Assembly: GCA_017999435.1 (NCBI GenBank)
Contig: JAGNLV010000001.1
Coordinates: forward strand, 491,450 to 555,449
Source: Candidatus Zixiibacteriota bacterium
GTDB taxonomy: Bacteria; Zixibacteria; MSB-5A5; GN15; FEB-12
Direction: 5' to 3'
Length of the DNA: 64,000 bases
Within the stretch, counting starts at the first letter, position 1; each line of letters starts with the position of its first letter. The position numbers were made by a program, and so were the translations under genes. The notes under the pieces were generated by a model that was given only the letters and a program-made list of their open reading frames with translations, did no database searches and had not been told where the DNA came from. Below are positions 9,569 through 18,430 of this stretch, one piece after another.

Positions 9569-10522
9569 CTACCCGGCGTCGCTGATCACCCGGCAGACCA
9601 GCAGGCGGTTGTTCCCCGTGTCGGCGATCAGCAGCCGCCCGTCGGCGAGCACCGCCAGGTCCGAGGGCTCGCGCAGCGGCGAGTCGCTGCCCGGCAGCAT
9701 CGGCCCGGCCGCGAACAGAATCCCGCCCCGCGCGTCGCAGAAGTACACCCGCCCCGCGCCGTCGAGCACCCACAATCCTCCCCCGGCCGGTGCCGCCGCC
9801 TTCGGCCGCGCCCACGCGTCGTGCGCGATCGTCCGCACCATCGTGCCGTACCGGTCGTACACGACCACCCGCCCGTTCCCGCCGTCACACACATAGTACC
9901 GCCCGGCGCCGTCCGCCCGGATCCCCTGCGGCTCCCGCACCTGTCCCCCCGCGTAGCCGAAATCGCCGACGAACCGGTCGAACGCCCCCGTGTTCGTGAA
10001 CACCGCGATCCGGTTGCGCTGGCGGTCTCCCGCCCACAGCTCGCCGTGCGCGCTGACCGCCACCCCGCCCGGCTCCCCGAATTGCAGCGGGTCGTCGGCA
10101 TTGTAGAACTCGGTCGCGTCCACGAACAGGAGGTCCGAATTGAAGCGCGAGATCCGCTGGTTCCCCTCGTCGGCCACCCACACATTGAGCTGGTTGTCGA
10201 CCGCTGCGTAACCCGGACGGCTGAGCAGACCCGCCTCGCTCCCCGCCCCGCCCGCATCGCGGATCGGTTGAAGAGCCCGGCTGAATTTGATGATGCGGTT
10301 GTTCCCCCGGTCGACGCAGTAGACATTGTCGTCCGTTCCCGCCGCCAGTCCCCAGGGGCTCTGCAGCGGGAGGCCGAGCACCTCTCCGGCGATCACCTGC
10401 TCGACAATCACTCCCGCCGGCGCCGGCGGGGCCGCGGTTTCATCCCCGGCCCCTCCCGGCCCCCCGCACGAGAGCGCGATAGCCGCCGCCGCTGCACCTA
10501 CGCTGACCGCGCCTGCCCGCAT
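9569..10522 (-). CDS. NHL/beta-propeller lipoprotein
   Basis: 317 residues from the ATG at 10522; the longer open frame upstream lies inside the neighbouring gene and lacks a signal. MRAGAVSVGAAAAAIALSCGG gives a lipobox with Cys19. Five to six NHL-type blades follow, each with a D(R/E)GNxRI-like core: CVDRGNNRIIKF, VADEGNQRISRF, AGDRQRNRIAVF, CDGGNGRVVVYD, IADTGNNRLLVC. The fold is a propeller expected in the periplasm or on the surface. Ligand unknown. It starts 7 nt after the first DUF5683 gene, in the same operon. Confidence 0.85.
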   Translation of the reverse strand: MRAGAVSVGAAAAAIALSCGGPGGAGDETAAPPAPAGVIVEQVIAGEVLGLPLQSPWGLAAGTDDNVYCVDRGNNRIIKFSRALQPIRDAGGAGSEAGLLSRPGYAAVDNQLNVWVADEGNQRISRFNSDLLFVDATEFYNADDPLQFGEPGGVAVSAHGELWAGDRQRNRIAVFTNTGAFDRFVGDFGYAGGQVREPQGIRADGAGRYYVCDGGNGRVVVYDRYGTMVRTIAHDAWARPKAAAPAGGGLWVLDGAGRVYFCDARGGILFAAGPMLPGSDSPLREPSDLAVLADGRLLIADTGNNRLLVCRVISDAG

Positions 10523-10529
10523 ACTCCGC

Positions 10530-11351
10530 CTAAAACCCCGGGTACACCGTGAGCGCCACCTGGCGGGTCGGGGATGTCGGATGGAATTCCAGATCATAGC
10601 GCACTCCCCCGATCGTCCAGCCCTCGTCGACCACCCGGTTGGCCCGGCGCGCATCCAGCACCGCGTCGATCACCGCCACCACCCGGTTGATCACGGCCGC
10701 CCACAGCATCCAGTCCCCCCGCCGGTATGCCTCCCGGCTCGAATTCTTCAGGCTGCGGAAGGTCTCCCGCTCGGCGTCGCTGGGCCACACCCAGTGGTAT
10801 TCCGGCACATCCGGCAGGTAGCGCCGGTCCGGGTCCCCCACCCGCCCCGCCCTGTTGAAATCGTCAATGCTGTCGTAGAACCCCACCCAGTCGAGATACT
10901 GGTCGCTCTTCCCCTCCAATTGCGCGTTGGCATGGACGGCCGCGTAGGCGATCAGGTCGTCCTTCTTCCAGTCGCCGTAGAGCCGGAACGCCCCGAAAGC
11001 GACCCAGGTGAGTCCCTCGGCGGCGAAGAAGCAGCGCGCTTTGATGTCGCGGTCGTTGTAGAGCTGCCCCAGCCCCGGCACGAGCGCCGACAGGGCCGCC
11101 GCCTTGACCGGCGACTTCTTCTTCCCCTCCTGCGGCCGGTTCTCCTTCGGCGCCGGCGTCAGAGTCCCGTCGTCCTCCCATTCGGTGACCGCCGCGGTCG
11201 GCCGCCAGGCGAGTCCGTCCGCCCGGATCTGCGTGGCGAGACTTGTCTGCACGGGCGCCGGCCGTACCCCCGCCGCCCCGACCGCGGCCGCGCAGACCGC
11301 CCCCCCCGCCACCAGACCGATTCCCAATGCTATCGCAACCCGAATTCTCAT
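10530..11351 (-). CDS. DUF5683-like membrane protein, copy 1
   Basis: 273 residues with an N-terminal signal or anchor (1-28). The core motif KSPVKAAALSALVPGLGQLYN (about 78-98) is the hallmark of DUF5683 proteins, followed by a Trp/aromatic-rich region and a second membrane-proximal helix (WMLWAAVINRVVAVIDAVLDARRAN). The end YPGF resembles an outer-membrane-type terminus. It is paralogous to the next upstream gene. Function of the family is unknown; in FCB genomes it often sits among envelope genes. Confidence 0.78.
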   Translation of the reverse strand: MRIRVAIALGIGLVAGGAVCAAAVGAAGVRPAPVQTSLATQIRADGLAWRPTAAVTEWEDDGTLTPAPKENRPQEGKKKSPVKAAALSALVPGLGQLYNDRDIKARCFFAAEGLTWVAFGAFRLYGDWKKDDLIAYAAVHANAQLEGKSDQYLDWVGFYDSIDDFNRAGRVGDPDRRYLPDVPEYHWVWPSDAERETFRSLKNSSREAYRRGDWMLWAAVINRVVAVIDAVLDARRANRVVDEGWTIGGVRYDLEFHPTSPTRQVALTVYPGF

Positions 11352-11364
11352 GCTGTCCCTTTTT

Positions 11365-12285
11365 TCAGAACGAGTAATTCACCTGCACGTAGGGCGTGTC
11401 CTGGAACCTGTAGACCGACCGCAGCGATGGCTCGATGCTCAGATTCGACAGGAACTCCTCCGCCTCGTCGTCGCCGCGCAGCTGCCGGTTCCGGTGCCGC
11501 GTCATGAAGAACGCCTCCAAGCCGCTCACCACGTGGTTGACCACCACCCCCACCAGCATCCGGCCCGCCTTCTTGAACTCGTGGTTGGCGTCCCCTCGCA
11601 TATCCTCGTATTTGTCCCGGCGGGGCGATGCCGGCACTCCCTGGTCTATCTTGGGCGGAGGATTGCTCTGACTATAATCGGCGTACAGCATCAGCCCCTG
11701 CAGATTCGCGTCATCCCATCCCCAGGCAAACTGGTTGTACTTCCCCGTCATCTCGTAGTACTGTTGCGTTCGGGTGTCCGGCAAATGATGCGTCAGGCCG
11801 GGAATCACTGTGTCCTCGAGGTCCTTTATCGTCAGTCCGTCATAGGCCCAGTTGAGATAGTCCGCATACGCCTGCTGCGACCAGTGCTCCCGGTTGAACG
11901 CCTCGAATTCATCGGTCATGTCCTCGCCGTTATAGTGGTAGTGCGCATGGAGGCCCCAGGCGAGCGCCTCGAGACCGAGGAACACGAACGGTTTGATCCG
12001 GCTGCCGTAGTACCATTGTCCCGCGCCCGGGACCGCCAGCGACAGAAGCATCGCCTTGACCGGCGATTTCTCGCCCGGGAGCGTTCCCGCCTGTCCCGTA
12101 TCCCCGGGAGCGAGTTCGGCCGCGGCCCACCGGTCGAGATTCCCCGCCGCCGCCAGGCCGTAGCGTACCTCGACCTGCGCCTGCTCCAGCGGCGAGGGAG
12201 TCAGCTCCACCGCTGCGGCCCCGCCCGCCGCTAGGCCGGCCGCGCCCAGACACATCATCCATCCGGCAATCCCGCGCCGCATCAT
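11365..12285 (-). CDS. DUF5683-like membrane protein, copy 2
   Basis: 306 residues with a signal peptide (1-25). Motif EKSPVKAMLLSLAVPGAGQWY (about 72-92) parallels the KSPVKA...PGLGQLYN motif of the downstream paralogue, and both carry a later conserved helix starting with a Val-Asn-(H/R)-Val-Val pattern (VVVNHVVSGLEAFFMTRHRN here). The C-terminus YVQVNYSF ends in Phe. Residues 110-210 are an insertion relative to copy 1, rich in Asp/Tyr. Gap to copy 1 is 13 nt and to the upstream protease gene 9 nt. Confidence 0.78.
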   Translation of the reverse strand: MMRRGIAGWMMCLGAAGLAAGGAAAVELTPSPLEQAQVEVRYGLAAAGNLDRWAAAELAPGDTGQAGTLPGEKSPVKAMLLSLAVPGAGQWYYGSRIKPFVFLGLEALAWGLHAHYHYNGEDMTDEFEAFNREHWSQQAYADYLNWAYDGLTIKDLEDTVIPGLTHHLPDTRTQQYYEMTGKYNQFAWGWDDANLQGLMLYADYSQSNPPPKIDQGVPASPRRDKYEDMRGDANHEFKKAGRMLVGVVVNHVVSGLEAFFMTRHRNRQLRGDDEAEEFLSNLSIEPSLRSVYRFQDTPYVQVNYSF

Positions 12286-12294
12286 ACCCGCTCC

Positions 12295-15200
12295 TTACTT
12301 CAGCACCGCGATGTCGGTGAACGCCGTCTCCGTCTCCCCGCCGAAATCAACTTCGATCCGGCACCGGTAGACGCCCGGCGTCACCTTCCCGCAGACCCAC
12401 TCCAGTTCGTTGTCGACTCCGCCCGCCGTCGGCCCCTGCAGCGCCGCCACCTCGGTGCCGGACAGATCATAGATCGTCAGCCCCACCGAGCGCGCCGCGC
12501 GTCCGAGAAAATACCGGATCGTCGTCCGCCCTTCCGTCACCGGGTTGGGGTAGTTGTAGAACCGCTTCCCGTCGAATCCCGCCGCGTACTGCCTCGGCTC
12601 GCCGAGTTTGGAACCGTCGAGCGCGAATGATCCGGCCGGATCCGCTCCCGCCATCGGCCAGTAATTCCGCACGCTGTCGAGATTGGTGTGCCACAGGTAG
12701 AACCAGCCGTCGAGGCCGAGGTACCCGAGCTTCCCGCCGAGCGAGTCGTGCACCACCAGCGGCGACCCGATACAGAATTCGCCGGCCGAAAGCGGGAACC
12801 CGGTCGCCGCGCGGTCGCCATAGGCATAAATATTCCCCGGCTCCGTCGGCGCGATCACCTCCGGCCGCCCCCCCCGCTGAATGTCGCCGACCACCGGGGC
12901 CGCGATCACCTCCGCCTCCGGGAACCGGTCGTCAAGTTCTTTCGGGAAATCCGCCAGCAGCGTGAGCTGCCGGTCGAACGCGGCCACCTGGTTCACGCCG
13001 CCGACCACCAGGTCGGGATAGCCGTCGTCATCCATGTCCGCCGCCGCCGGGTTGGCCCTCACGCTCAGCCCGGTGCGCTTCTGCGCTTTCACCTCCAGCG
13101 CCGCCGGCGACACGGTGGTGTCGACCGCGATCAGAATCGCATCCCCCTCCGCGGAAAAGCCCGCCGCCTCCGGCACGCCGTCCCGGTCGACATCCGCCAG
13201 CACCGGCCCGAACCGGTAGTGGCCGTCGACCGTGAGCGCATTGCTGGCCCCGGTCGAGTCGATGGCGTGCCAGACCGTGTGCGTCTCATCGCCGCCGACC
13301 AGCACGAGCCCGCTCCCCGCCCGGCAGATACCGTGGTACTCGTCCATCGGAAACGACCCCAGCTCGATTGCCGAATCCATCAAAGAAGACCTGCGGTAGA
13401 CGTGTCCCTCGCTGGTCAGCACCCACAAGACGTCGCCAAAAGCTAACGCCGCCGGGAAACCTCGACCATTCGTCGCGAAACCGGCAGCAGATACAGCTAG
13501 GCCATTCTGATCGAAGTCCGTAGCACGATAGATGATTACATTGCCGTTCCTGCCCAATGAATCCGACTCTCTTCGGTACCCTACTGCTATATGGAGCGTG
13601 TCATTCAGATTCCCGAAAGCGCCGGCAACCGGCCCGGCCGAAAGGACTTGCCCTGACTGGGCCGTCGCGAACACCGGCACCGGATAGGGCCGCCCCGGAT
13701 GCACTCTCGCCTTGGCCGAGTCAAAAAACAGCTCGTCCGAGGTGCCGAAAAACTTGTGGAAATATCCCTCCCCGTCCGTCGTGAACGCCACCACCCGCTT
13801 GCCCGCCGCCGCGATGATCTCGTCGGTCCCGTCCCCGTTGAGATCCGCCGCGATCGGCGACAACGGCAGCGTCGACTCCCCGACCCGCACCGGGAACCCG
13901 GCCACGAGATTCTCCGTCTCCACGTCGAACAGCATGAGCGAATCACGCACGACGATCGATGCCCCGAGGGTGTCGATCTTGCGCGTGATCCCCGTGATCC
14001 GGATGTGGGTGTTGTTGCCCGTGTTGTCGATCGTCGGCGGGTTCGTGTTCGGCGTGAACGACCGGTTGCGGTCGTCCCGGTACATGTCGGCCGCCGCGCC
14101 CCACCCCGCCCGGTAGTAGCCGCCGAAATTGACGATCCCGTCCCCCTCCACCAGCGAAATGAACCGCCGCGCCGGATCCCACTGGAGCTGGTTGTCGTCG
14201 AAATTGTTCACCCCGTCCCCGTCGTAGTCGAGTCCGGCGACGCTCTCGTCGACGTGGTAGATGAGCATGCCCGAGCCTGGCAGGAGGAAGTCGTACTCGC
14301 GGGTGAACTCCCCCGCCACCGTGTCCCCCTGGGGCGTAATGATCACCTGGACCGGCCCCTGGAGCACGCCGGTCGCCGTGTCCTGCTTCTGCCCCGTCGG
14401 CAGCCCGTCGTACTCGATGATCCGGTTCTCCAGCAGGTAGTATTCCTTTTCGGTGATGGGGATGCGCGCCACCTTGATCCCCTCCTGCACCATCTGCGCC
14501 GCCGCCAGCGGGATCCTCGTGCCCTCGCGGAAGTCGTAGACCTGGACATACCCGAGGTAGGCCCGCGACCAGGCGCAGGGGTAGAGCGGCATCGTCCCGT
14601 AGACGCCGCCGACCGGCAGCCCGAAATCGACCGTCGTCCCGAACCCGTTGTTGTCCATGAGCGCGAAATCCCCCAGCTGCGACATGAAGGTCGCCGTGCT
14701 GTACAGGTCGACCAGCCCGAGCTGGTGCCCGAACTCGTGCGCCAGGACCGCGTTCATCGTCGTCGCCCGGTTGTCCTGGTTGACCGTCTCCGGCATCAGC
14801 AGCGCCGTCTTCACCCAGTTCGCCCCCTCGTCCACCGCCAGCGAATCCCCGAACAGGATGAACCCCGTGAACAGGTCGCTGCACGTGTAGGGCACGCCGA
14901 CCGAGTTCGGCCCGAAATCATTCTGCCGGTCGCTCCCGGCGTGGAACATGAAGATCGCGTCGTAGCGGCCGAAGTCGATCTCCGGCGACACCGTGTCGGC
15001 CAGCCGGATCCCGTCGATGAAATACCGCTCGAGGCCGGCGATCACGCTGTCGAAATCGCACTGCCCGTAGTAGCTCATCGGGTGCGGCAGCTCGTAGACC
15101 GAGTCCCGCGCCGGCGGGTAGATGTCCCAGGCCAGCGTGATCGCGCTGTCGGACACGACCTCCCAGTAGCGCGCCAGGGCCCGCAGGTGGGCGTCGAAAT

Positions 15201-15621
15201 ACGCCGAATCGTGCGGCGGCGGATCGACCAGGTTGCCGGCGTCGCCGAAATAGGTCGGGTTGGCGGCCGAGTCCGCCTCCGGTCCGCGGATCAGCATGCG
15301 GCCGCGCCCGCTCGTGTGCGGATCGTCCGTCGCTTCATACTGAAAATTGAATCGGAGCACGAGGCAGCGCACGGTGTCGGCGAAATCGGCCGCCCGCGCC
15401 TGCTTCGGCAGCGACCACGGGTGTTCGCGCTCCAGCCCCCGGTCGGCCGCCCGGTTCCGCGGCGGCGTGAGGCAGCGATGGTGCACCCGGTTCTCGCCCG
15501 CCGCCGTCTCCCCCGGGTGCTGCACGTTGCGGATTCCCAGCAGGCCGTCGCCGGCGGCCACCGCCGCCGGCACGAGCACCGCCGCTAGCGCCAATCGACC
15601 GAGACGTCCTATCTCTCTCAC
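12295..15621 (-). CDS. Secreted M6-family metalloprotease with T9SS-type C-terminal domain
   Basis: 1108 residues if translation starts at the GTG at 15621, which gives a clean signal peptide (MREIGRLGRLALAAVLVPAAVAAG); a TTG at 15657 would overlap the upstream gene. The immune-inhibitor-A/M6 catalytic motif HEFGHQLGLVD begins at His295 (two zinc His, catalytic Glu296, third ligand in GLVD context). Residues about 590-1000 contain FG-GAP/VCBS-like repeats (DLNGDGTDEI, DVDRDGVPEA, DMDDDGYPDL). The last 85 residues (FYNYPNPVTEGRTTIRYFL, then LTIYDLSGTEV) match the T9SS/FlgD-like C-terminal sorting domain. Expected to be exported across the outer membrane by a type IX-like system and cleaved by the PorU-like peptidase encoded two genes upstream. 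Confidence 0.9.
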   Translation of the reverse strand: MREIGRLGRLALAAVLVPAAVAAGDGLLGIRNVQHPGETAAGENRVHHRCLTPPRNRAADRGLEREHPWSLPKQARAADFADTVRCLVLRFNFQYEATDDPHTSGRGRMLIRGPEADSAANPTYFGDAGNLVDPPPHDSAYFDAHLRALARYWEVVSDSAITLAWDIYPPARDSVYELPHPMSYYGQCDFDSVIAGLERYFIDGIRLADTVSPEIDFGRYDAIFMFHAGSDRQNDFGPNSVGVPYTCSDLFTGFILFGDSLAVDEGANWVKTALLMPETVNQDNRATTMNAVLAHEFGHQLGLVDLYSTATFMSQLGDFALMDNNGFGTTVDFGLPVGGVYGTMPLYPCAWSRAYLGYVQVYDFREGTRIPLAAAQMVQEGIKVARIPITEKEYYLLENRIIEYDGLPTGQKQDTATGVLQGPVQVIITPQGDTVAGEFTREYDFLLPGSGMLIYHVDESVAGLDYDGDGVNNFDDNQLQWDPARRFISLVEGDGIVNFGGYYRAGWGAAADMYRDDRNRSFTPNTNPPTIDNTGNNTHIRITGITRKIDTLGASIVVRDSLMLFDVETENLVAGFPVRVGESTLPLSPIAADLNGDGTDEIIAAAGKRVVAFTTDGEGYFHKFFGTSDELFFDSAKARVHPGRPYPVPVFATAQSGQVLSAGPVAGAFGNLNDTLHIAVGYRRESDSLGRNGNVIIYRATDFDQNGLAVSAAGFATNGRGFPAALAFGDVLWVLTSEGHVYRRSSLMDSAIELGSFPMDEYHGICRAGSGLVLVGGDETHTVWHAIDSTGASNALTVDGHYRFGPVLADVDRDGVPEAAGFSAEGDAILIAVDTTVSPAALEVKAQKRTGLSVRANPAAADMDDDGYPDLVVGGVNQVAAFDRQLTLLADFPKELDDRFPEAEVIAAPVVGDIQRGGRPEVIAPTEPGNIYAYGDRAATGFPLSAGEFCIGSPLVVHDSLGGKLGYLGLDGWFYLWHTNLDSVRNYWPMAGADPAGSFALDGSKLGEPRQYAAGFDGKRFYNYPNPVTEGRTTIRYFLGRAARSVGLTIYDLSGTEVAALQGPTAGGVDNELEWVCGKVTPGVYRCRIEVDFGGETETAFTDIAVLK

Positions 15622-15646
15622 AACCGCCTGACTTTCCCTGGCCCGC

Positions 15647-18409
15647 TTACGGCACAATCGACAGCGAGAACCGCAGCGTGTTATCCAGAACCGATTCCTT
15701 GCTGCTCGGAATATACGAAAAATCCGCCCGCAGCCAATCCAGCGGTTTCAGCCCCGCCCCCAGCGTCACCGCCTTCACCTGCCCTTCCTGGTCGTAGATG
15801 TACCCGGCCCGGCCGGCGATGAGGTTGGCGTAGGAGAACTCCACGCCGCCGTTGAATATCGCGCTGGAAATCTCGTCCTTGACCGACGACAGGTCGATCC
15901 CCACCAGCATCTTGTTCATCTCCGCCGTCACCAGGAACGTGTAGTAGTCGGTGTGGAGGACCTTGTAGGCGAGCCCGACCGCGAGGTTGCGCGGCAGCGG
16001 GTCGGCCTGGGCCGCGTCGATATAGATCACGTCCGGACCGAGGTTGGTGATCGCCAACCCGATATTCAGCCGCGGCGTCCACTGGTACAGAAGACCGAGA
16101 TCCGCCGCCACCCCCGTCGAGGTCCCCGAACCCTTCTCCTTCTCGGTCCCGACATCCGACAGGTGCGAGTGGATCAGCTTCGCACTCACCCCCACTTTCA
16201 GCTTCTGCGACACCGGGAACCCAAACGACCCGGTCACCGCCACGTCGAACGAGCGGAACGACCCGATCACCTGGCCGAGCGAGTTCGTGTTGGTGATCTC
16301 CCCGTAGGTCAGGTAGGTCACGTTGAACCCGGCCGTGCCGACATCCCCCACCTGGAAGACGCCGGCGATGAAATCGTAGTACATGTCGCTGGCCAGTTCC
16401 GGCAGCCAGTTCACGTGCATGAGCGAGAACTCTTTCCGGCCGTTGGCCTTGATCACGATCTCCCGGTCGCTGGCCAGCCACAGCTCATCCTCCACCGCGT
16501 CCATGTAGATCGTGTTCGCTTCCCCCATCCCTTTCTCGTCGATCCGCTGGACCCGCCCGTCCTCCAGTACGCGCAGCCCCTCGGCGGTCGCGAAATAGAC
16601 GCTCGCGCCGCGCTGCCGCACCAGGTTCACCTTCGCCGCCAGGGCGTTCTGCGGAATCCGGATCGCCGCGCCGGAGTCCACCGTCGATTCGATCCCGTTG
16701 ACCTCCCGGATCGCCAAGAGATACCGCTCCCGGGCCTCGCCGTTGGTCGCCGCCCGCTGGCCCAGGACATCCTCGACCGTCTGGTTCTGCGGCGCCGTGT
16801 ACTCGCTCCACCCCGGCATCCGCCACTTCTCGCCGTCGAAATACAGCAACCCGAAGTCGGTCCCGAGGAACAGCTCGTCCTGCCGCGCCGCGATGCTGTT
16901 CACGTTTCCTTTGATCTCCACCGCGAAGGGGAGAATGAGCACGTCCCCGGGGGGCAGATTCGCCCAGTCCGGCTCGCCGCCGCTCTCGGCCGCCGGAGCC
17001 TCCTCTGCCGTCGCGGCCTCGCCCGCCGCGGCCGTCTCCGCCGCCGGCGCCGCGCTGTCGGCCGCTGCCGTGTCTGCCGCCATCTCGGCCAGTTTAGTGA
17101 TATCGAGCGGCTCCCCCTGGGCCGGCGCCGCGGCCGCCGCCGCGGCCGGCGCCTGCGGGCCCCGCGGGTTCAGCTCCTTGATCAGATCGACGAGCGACTG
17201 GCGCTCCGAGGCCGTCCCGTAGAGCGCAAAGCGCTCCGCAATCTTCTCCAGCGTGTCGCCAACCGCAATCGTGTAGGCCCGGCCCCGGCTCCACGAGGCG
17301 CCGTCATACCGGTACAGCTTGCCGTCGATCACCGCCCACACGCGCGACGTGCCGTCGGCCCCGATCGCCGAGACGTAGCCCGCCGGGAGAGTGCCGGTCG
17401 TGTCGACGGCCGCGATATCGCGCCCCGTGAACATCACCAGCCCCTCCGCCGTCCCCACGAAGAACTGCGCGCCGCTCGCGTGCAGCGACCGGATTTCATC
17501 TGAGGGCAGCCCGTCCTTTTCCGTGAACGTCCGCCAGCTCTTTCCGTCGTAGGTGAACAGTCCTTCCGAGGTTCCCACGACGAGGAGCTTCTCCTTGGCC
17601 GCAATCGCGGTCGGCTCGCCGTCGAACACCACCGTGTAGGGAATCGTGACCTCTTCCGGGATAAAGCGCATGCGGGCGCGTTCGATGGCGACGCTCAGCT
17701 TGTCCGCCTCGCCGCTCGAGAGCGCGCCGTCATCCAGCCCGTCGCGGAGCGCCTTGCGCGCCTCCTGGACGTTCGGCCAGCGCAGCCGTACCTCGTCGTA
17801 GGCCGTCATCACCGAGTCGAGCCGCTGGGTCAGGAACTCGGTGTCGCGGTACCCTTCGGGGAGCGCGGCCAGGATGCTGTCCCGCAGCAGGGCCAGTTCC
17901 TCGCGCGACATCTCGGCGTTGGCCCGCGCGACCCGCGCCACCATCTGGTTGAGCAGGTCCTCGTCCTGCACCTTGAAGTAGCTGGCCACGATGCCGCGCA
18001 CGGTCTGGTCGGTCCGGGTGCTGAACTCTTCGCCCGTGTGCCAGGCCCGGTTGTCGAACCGCACCAGCCCTTTCGGGCCCGAAATCGCCCAGATCTCGTA
18101 GGCCGTATAGTCCGAGCCGCCGCCCTGCTTGACCGCCGCGATCGCCTTCAGCGGCAGCAGGTCCGCGGGCACGCGGGCCACCGTCCAGCCGTCCGCCAGC
18201 GGATACGCCCCGAGGCCGGCCGGGTTCCAGTGCGTCGTCGTCGCGTCGTCTGCAACCGCCACGAACGCCTCGCCCATGCCCGCCGCCCGCGCTCCGGGCG
18301 CGATGCGCAGAAACAGCACGGCGGCGTTCGAAATCTCCGCCCTGCTGTCGGATGCACCGAGCACCGCCGCCGCCACCAGACCGAAAAGGACTCCAAGTTT
18401 CCTGACCAT
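15647..18409 (-). CDS. PorV-like outer-membrane protein with propeller and LysM insertion
   Basis: 920 residues, signal peptide 1-24. Residues 27-67 carry the PorV/UPF0164 signature (LRIAPGARAAGMGEAFVAVA, then NPAGLG). The barrel resumes only at residue 661 (FSLMHVNWLPELASDMYYDF, then FNVTYLTYGEI) and runs to the end. The intervening ~590 residues contain a helical segment (about 145-250), propeller-like repeats (SEGLFTYDGKSWRTF 281-295, FGLLYFDGEKWR 519-530, AEGLRVLEDG 609-618), a LysM-like module (YTIAVGDTLEKIAERFALYG from 379) whose closing strand GDVLILPF (488-495) is separated by an Ala/Glu/Pro-rich linker, and a second weaker LysM-like segment (541-586). PorV is the T9SS outer-membrane shuttle for C-terminal-domain proteins. 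The gene lies between the C25 peptidase (21-nt gap) and the M6 protease. Confidence 0.88.
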   Translation of the reverse strand: MVRKLGVLFGLVAAAVLGASDSRAEISNAAVLFLRIAPGARAAGMGEAFVAVADDATTTHWNPAGLGAYPLADGWTVARVPADLLPLKAIAAVKQGGGSDYTAYEIWAISGPKGLVRFDNRAWHTGEEFSTRTDQTVRGIVASYFKVQDEDLLNQMVARVARANAEMSREELALLRDSILAALPEGYRDTEFLTQRLDSVMTAYDEVRLRWPNVQEARKALRDGLDDGALSSGEADKLSVAIERARMRFIPEEVTIPYTVVFDGEPTAIAAKEKLLVVGTSEGLFTYDGKSWRTFTEKDGLPSDEIRSLHASGAQFFVGTAEGLVMFTGRDIAAVDTTGTLPAGYVSAIGADGTSRVWAVIDGKLYRYDGASWSRGRAYTIAVGDTLEKIAERFALYGTASERQSLVDLIKELNPRGPQAPAAAAAAAPAQGEPLDITKLAEMAADTAAADSAAPAAETAAAGEAATAEEAPAAESGGEPDWANLPPGDVLILPFAVEIKGNVNSIAARQDELFLGTDFGLLYFDGEKWRMPGWSEYTAPQNQTVEDVLGQRAATNGEARERYLLAIREVNGIESTVDSGAAIRIPQNALAAKVNLVRQRGASVYFATAEGLRVLEDGRVQRIDEKGMGEANTIYMDAVEDELWLASDREIVIKANGRKEFSLMHVNWLPELASDMYYDFIAGVFQVGDVGTAGFNVTYLTYGEITNTNSLGQVIGSFRSFDVAVTGSFGFPVSQKLKVGVSAKLIHSHLSDVGTEKEKGSGTSTGVAADLGLLYQWTPRLNIGLAITNLGPDVIYIDAAQADPLPRNLAVGLAYKVLHTDYYTFLVTAEMNKMLVGIDLSSVKDEISSAIFNGGVEFSYANLIAGRAGYIYDQEGQVKAVTLGAGLKPLDWLRADFSYIPSSKESVLDNTLRFSLSIVP

Positions 18410-18430
18410 CGCTCTTTGCTCCTGTCTCTA

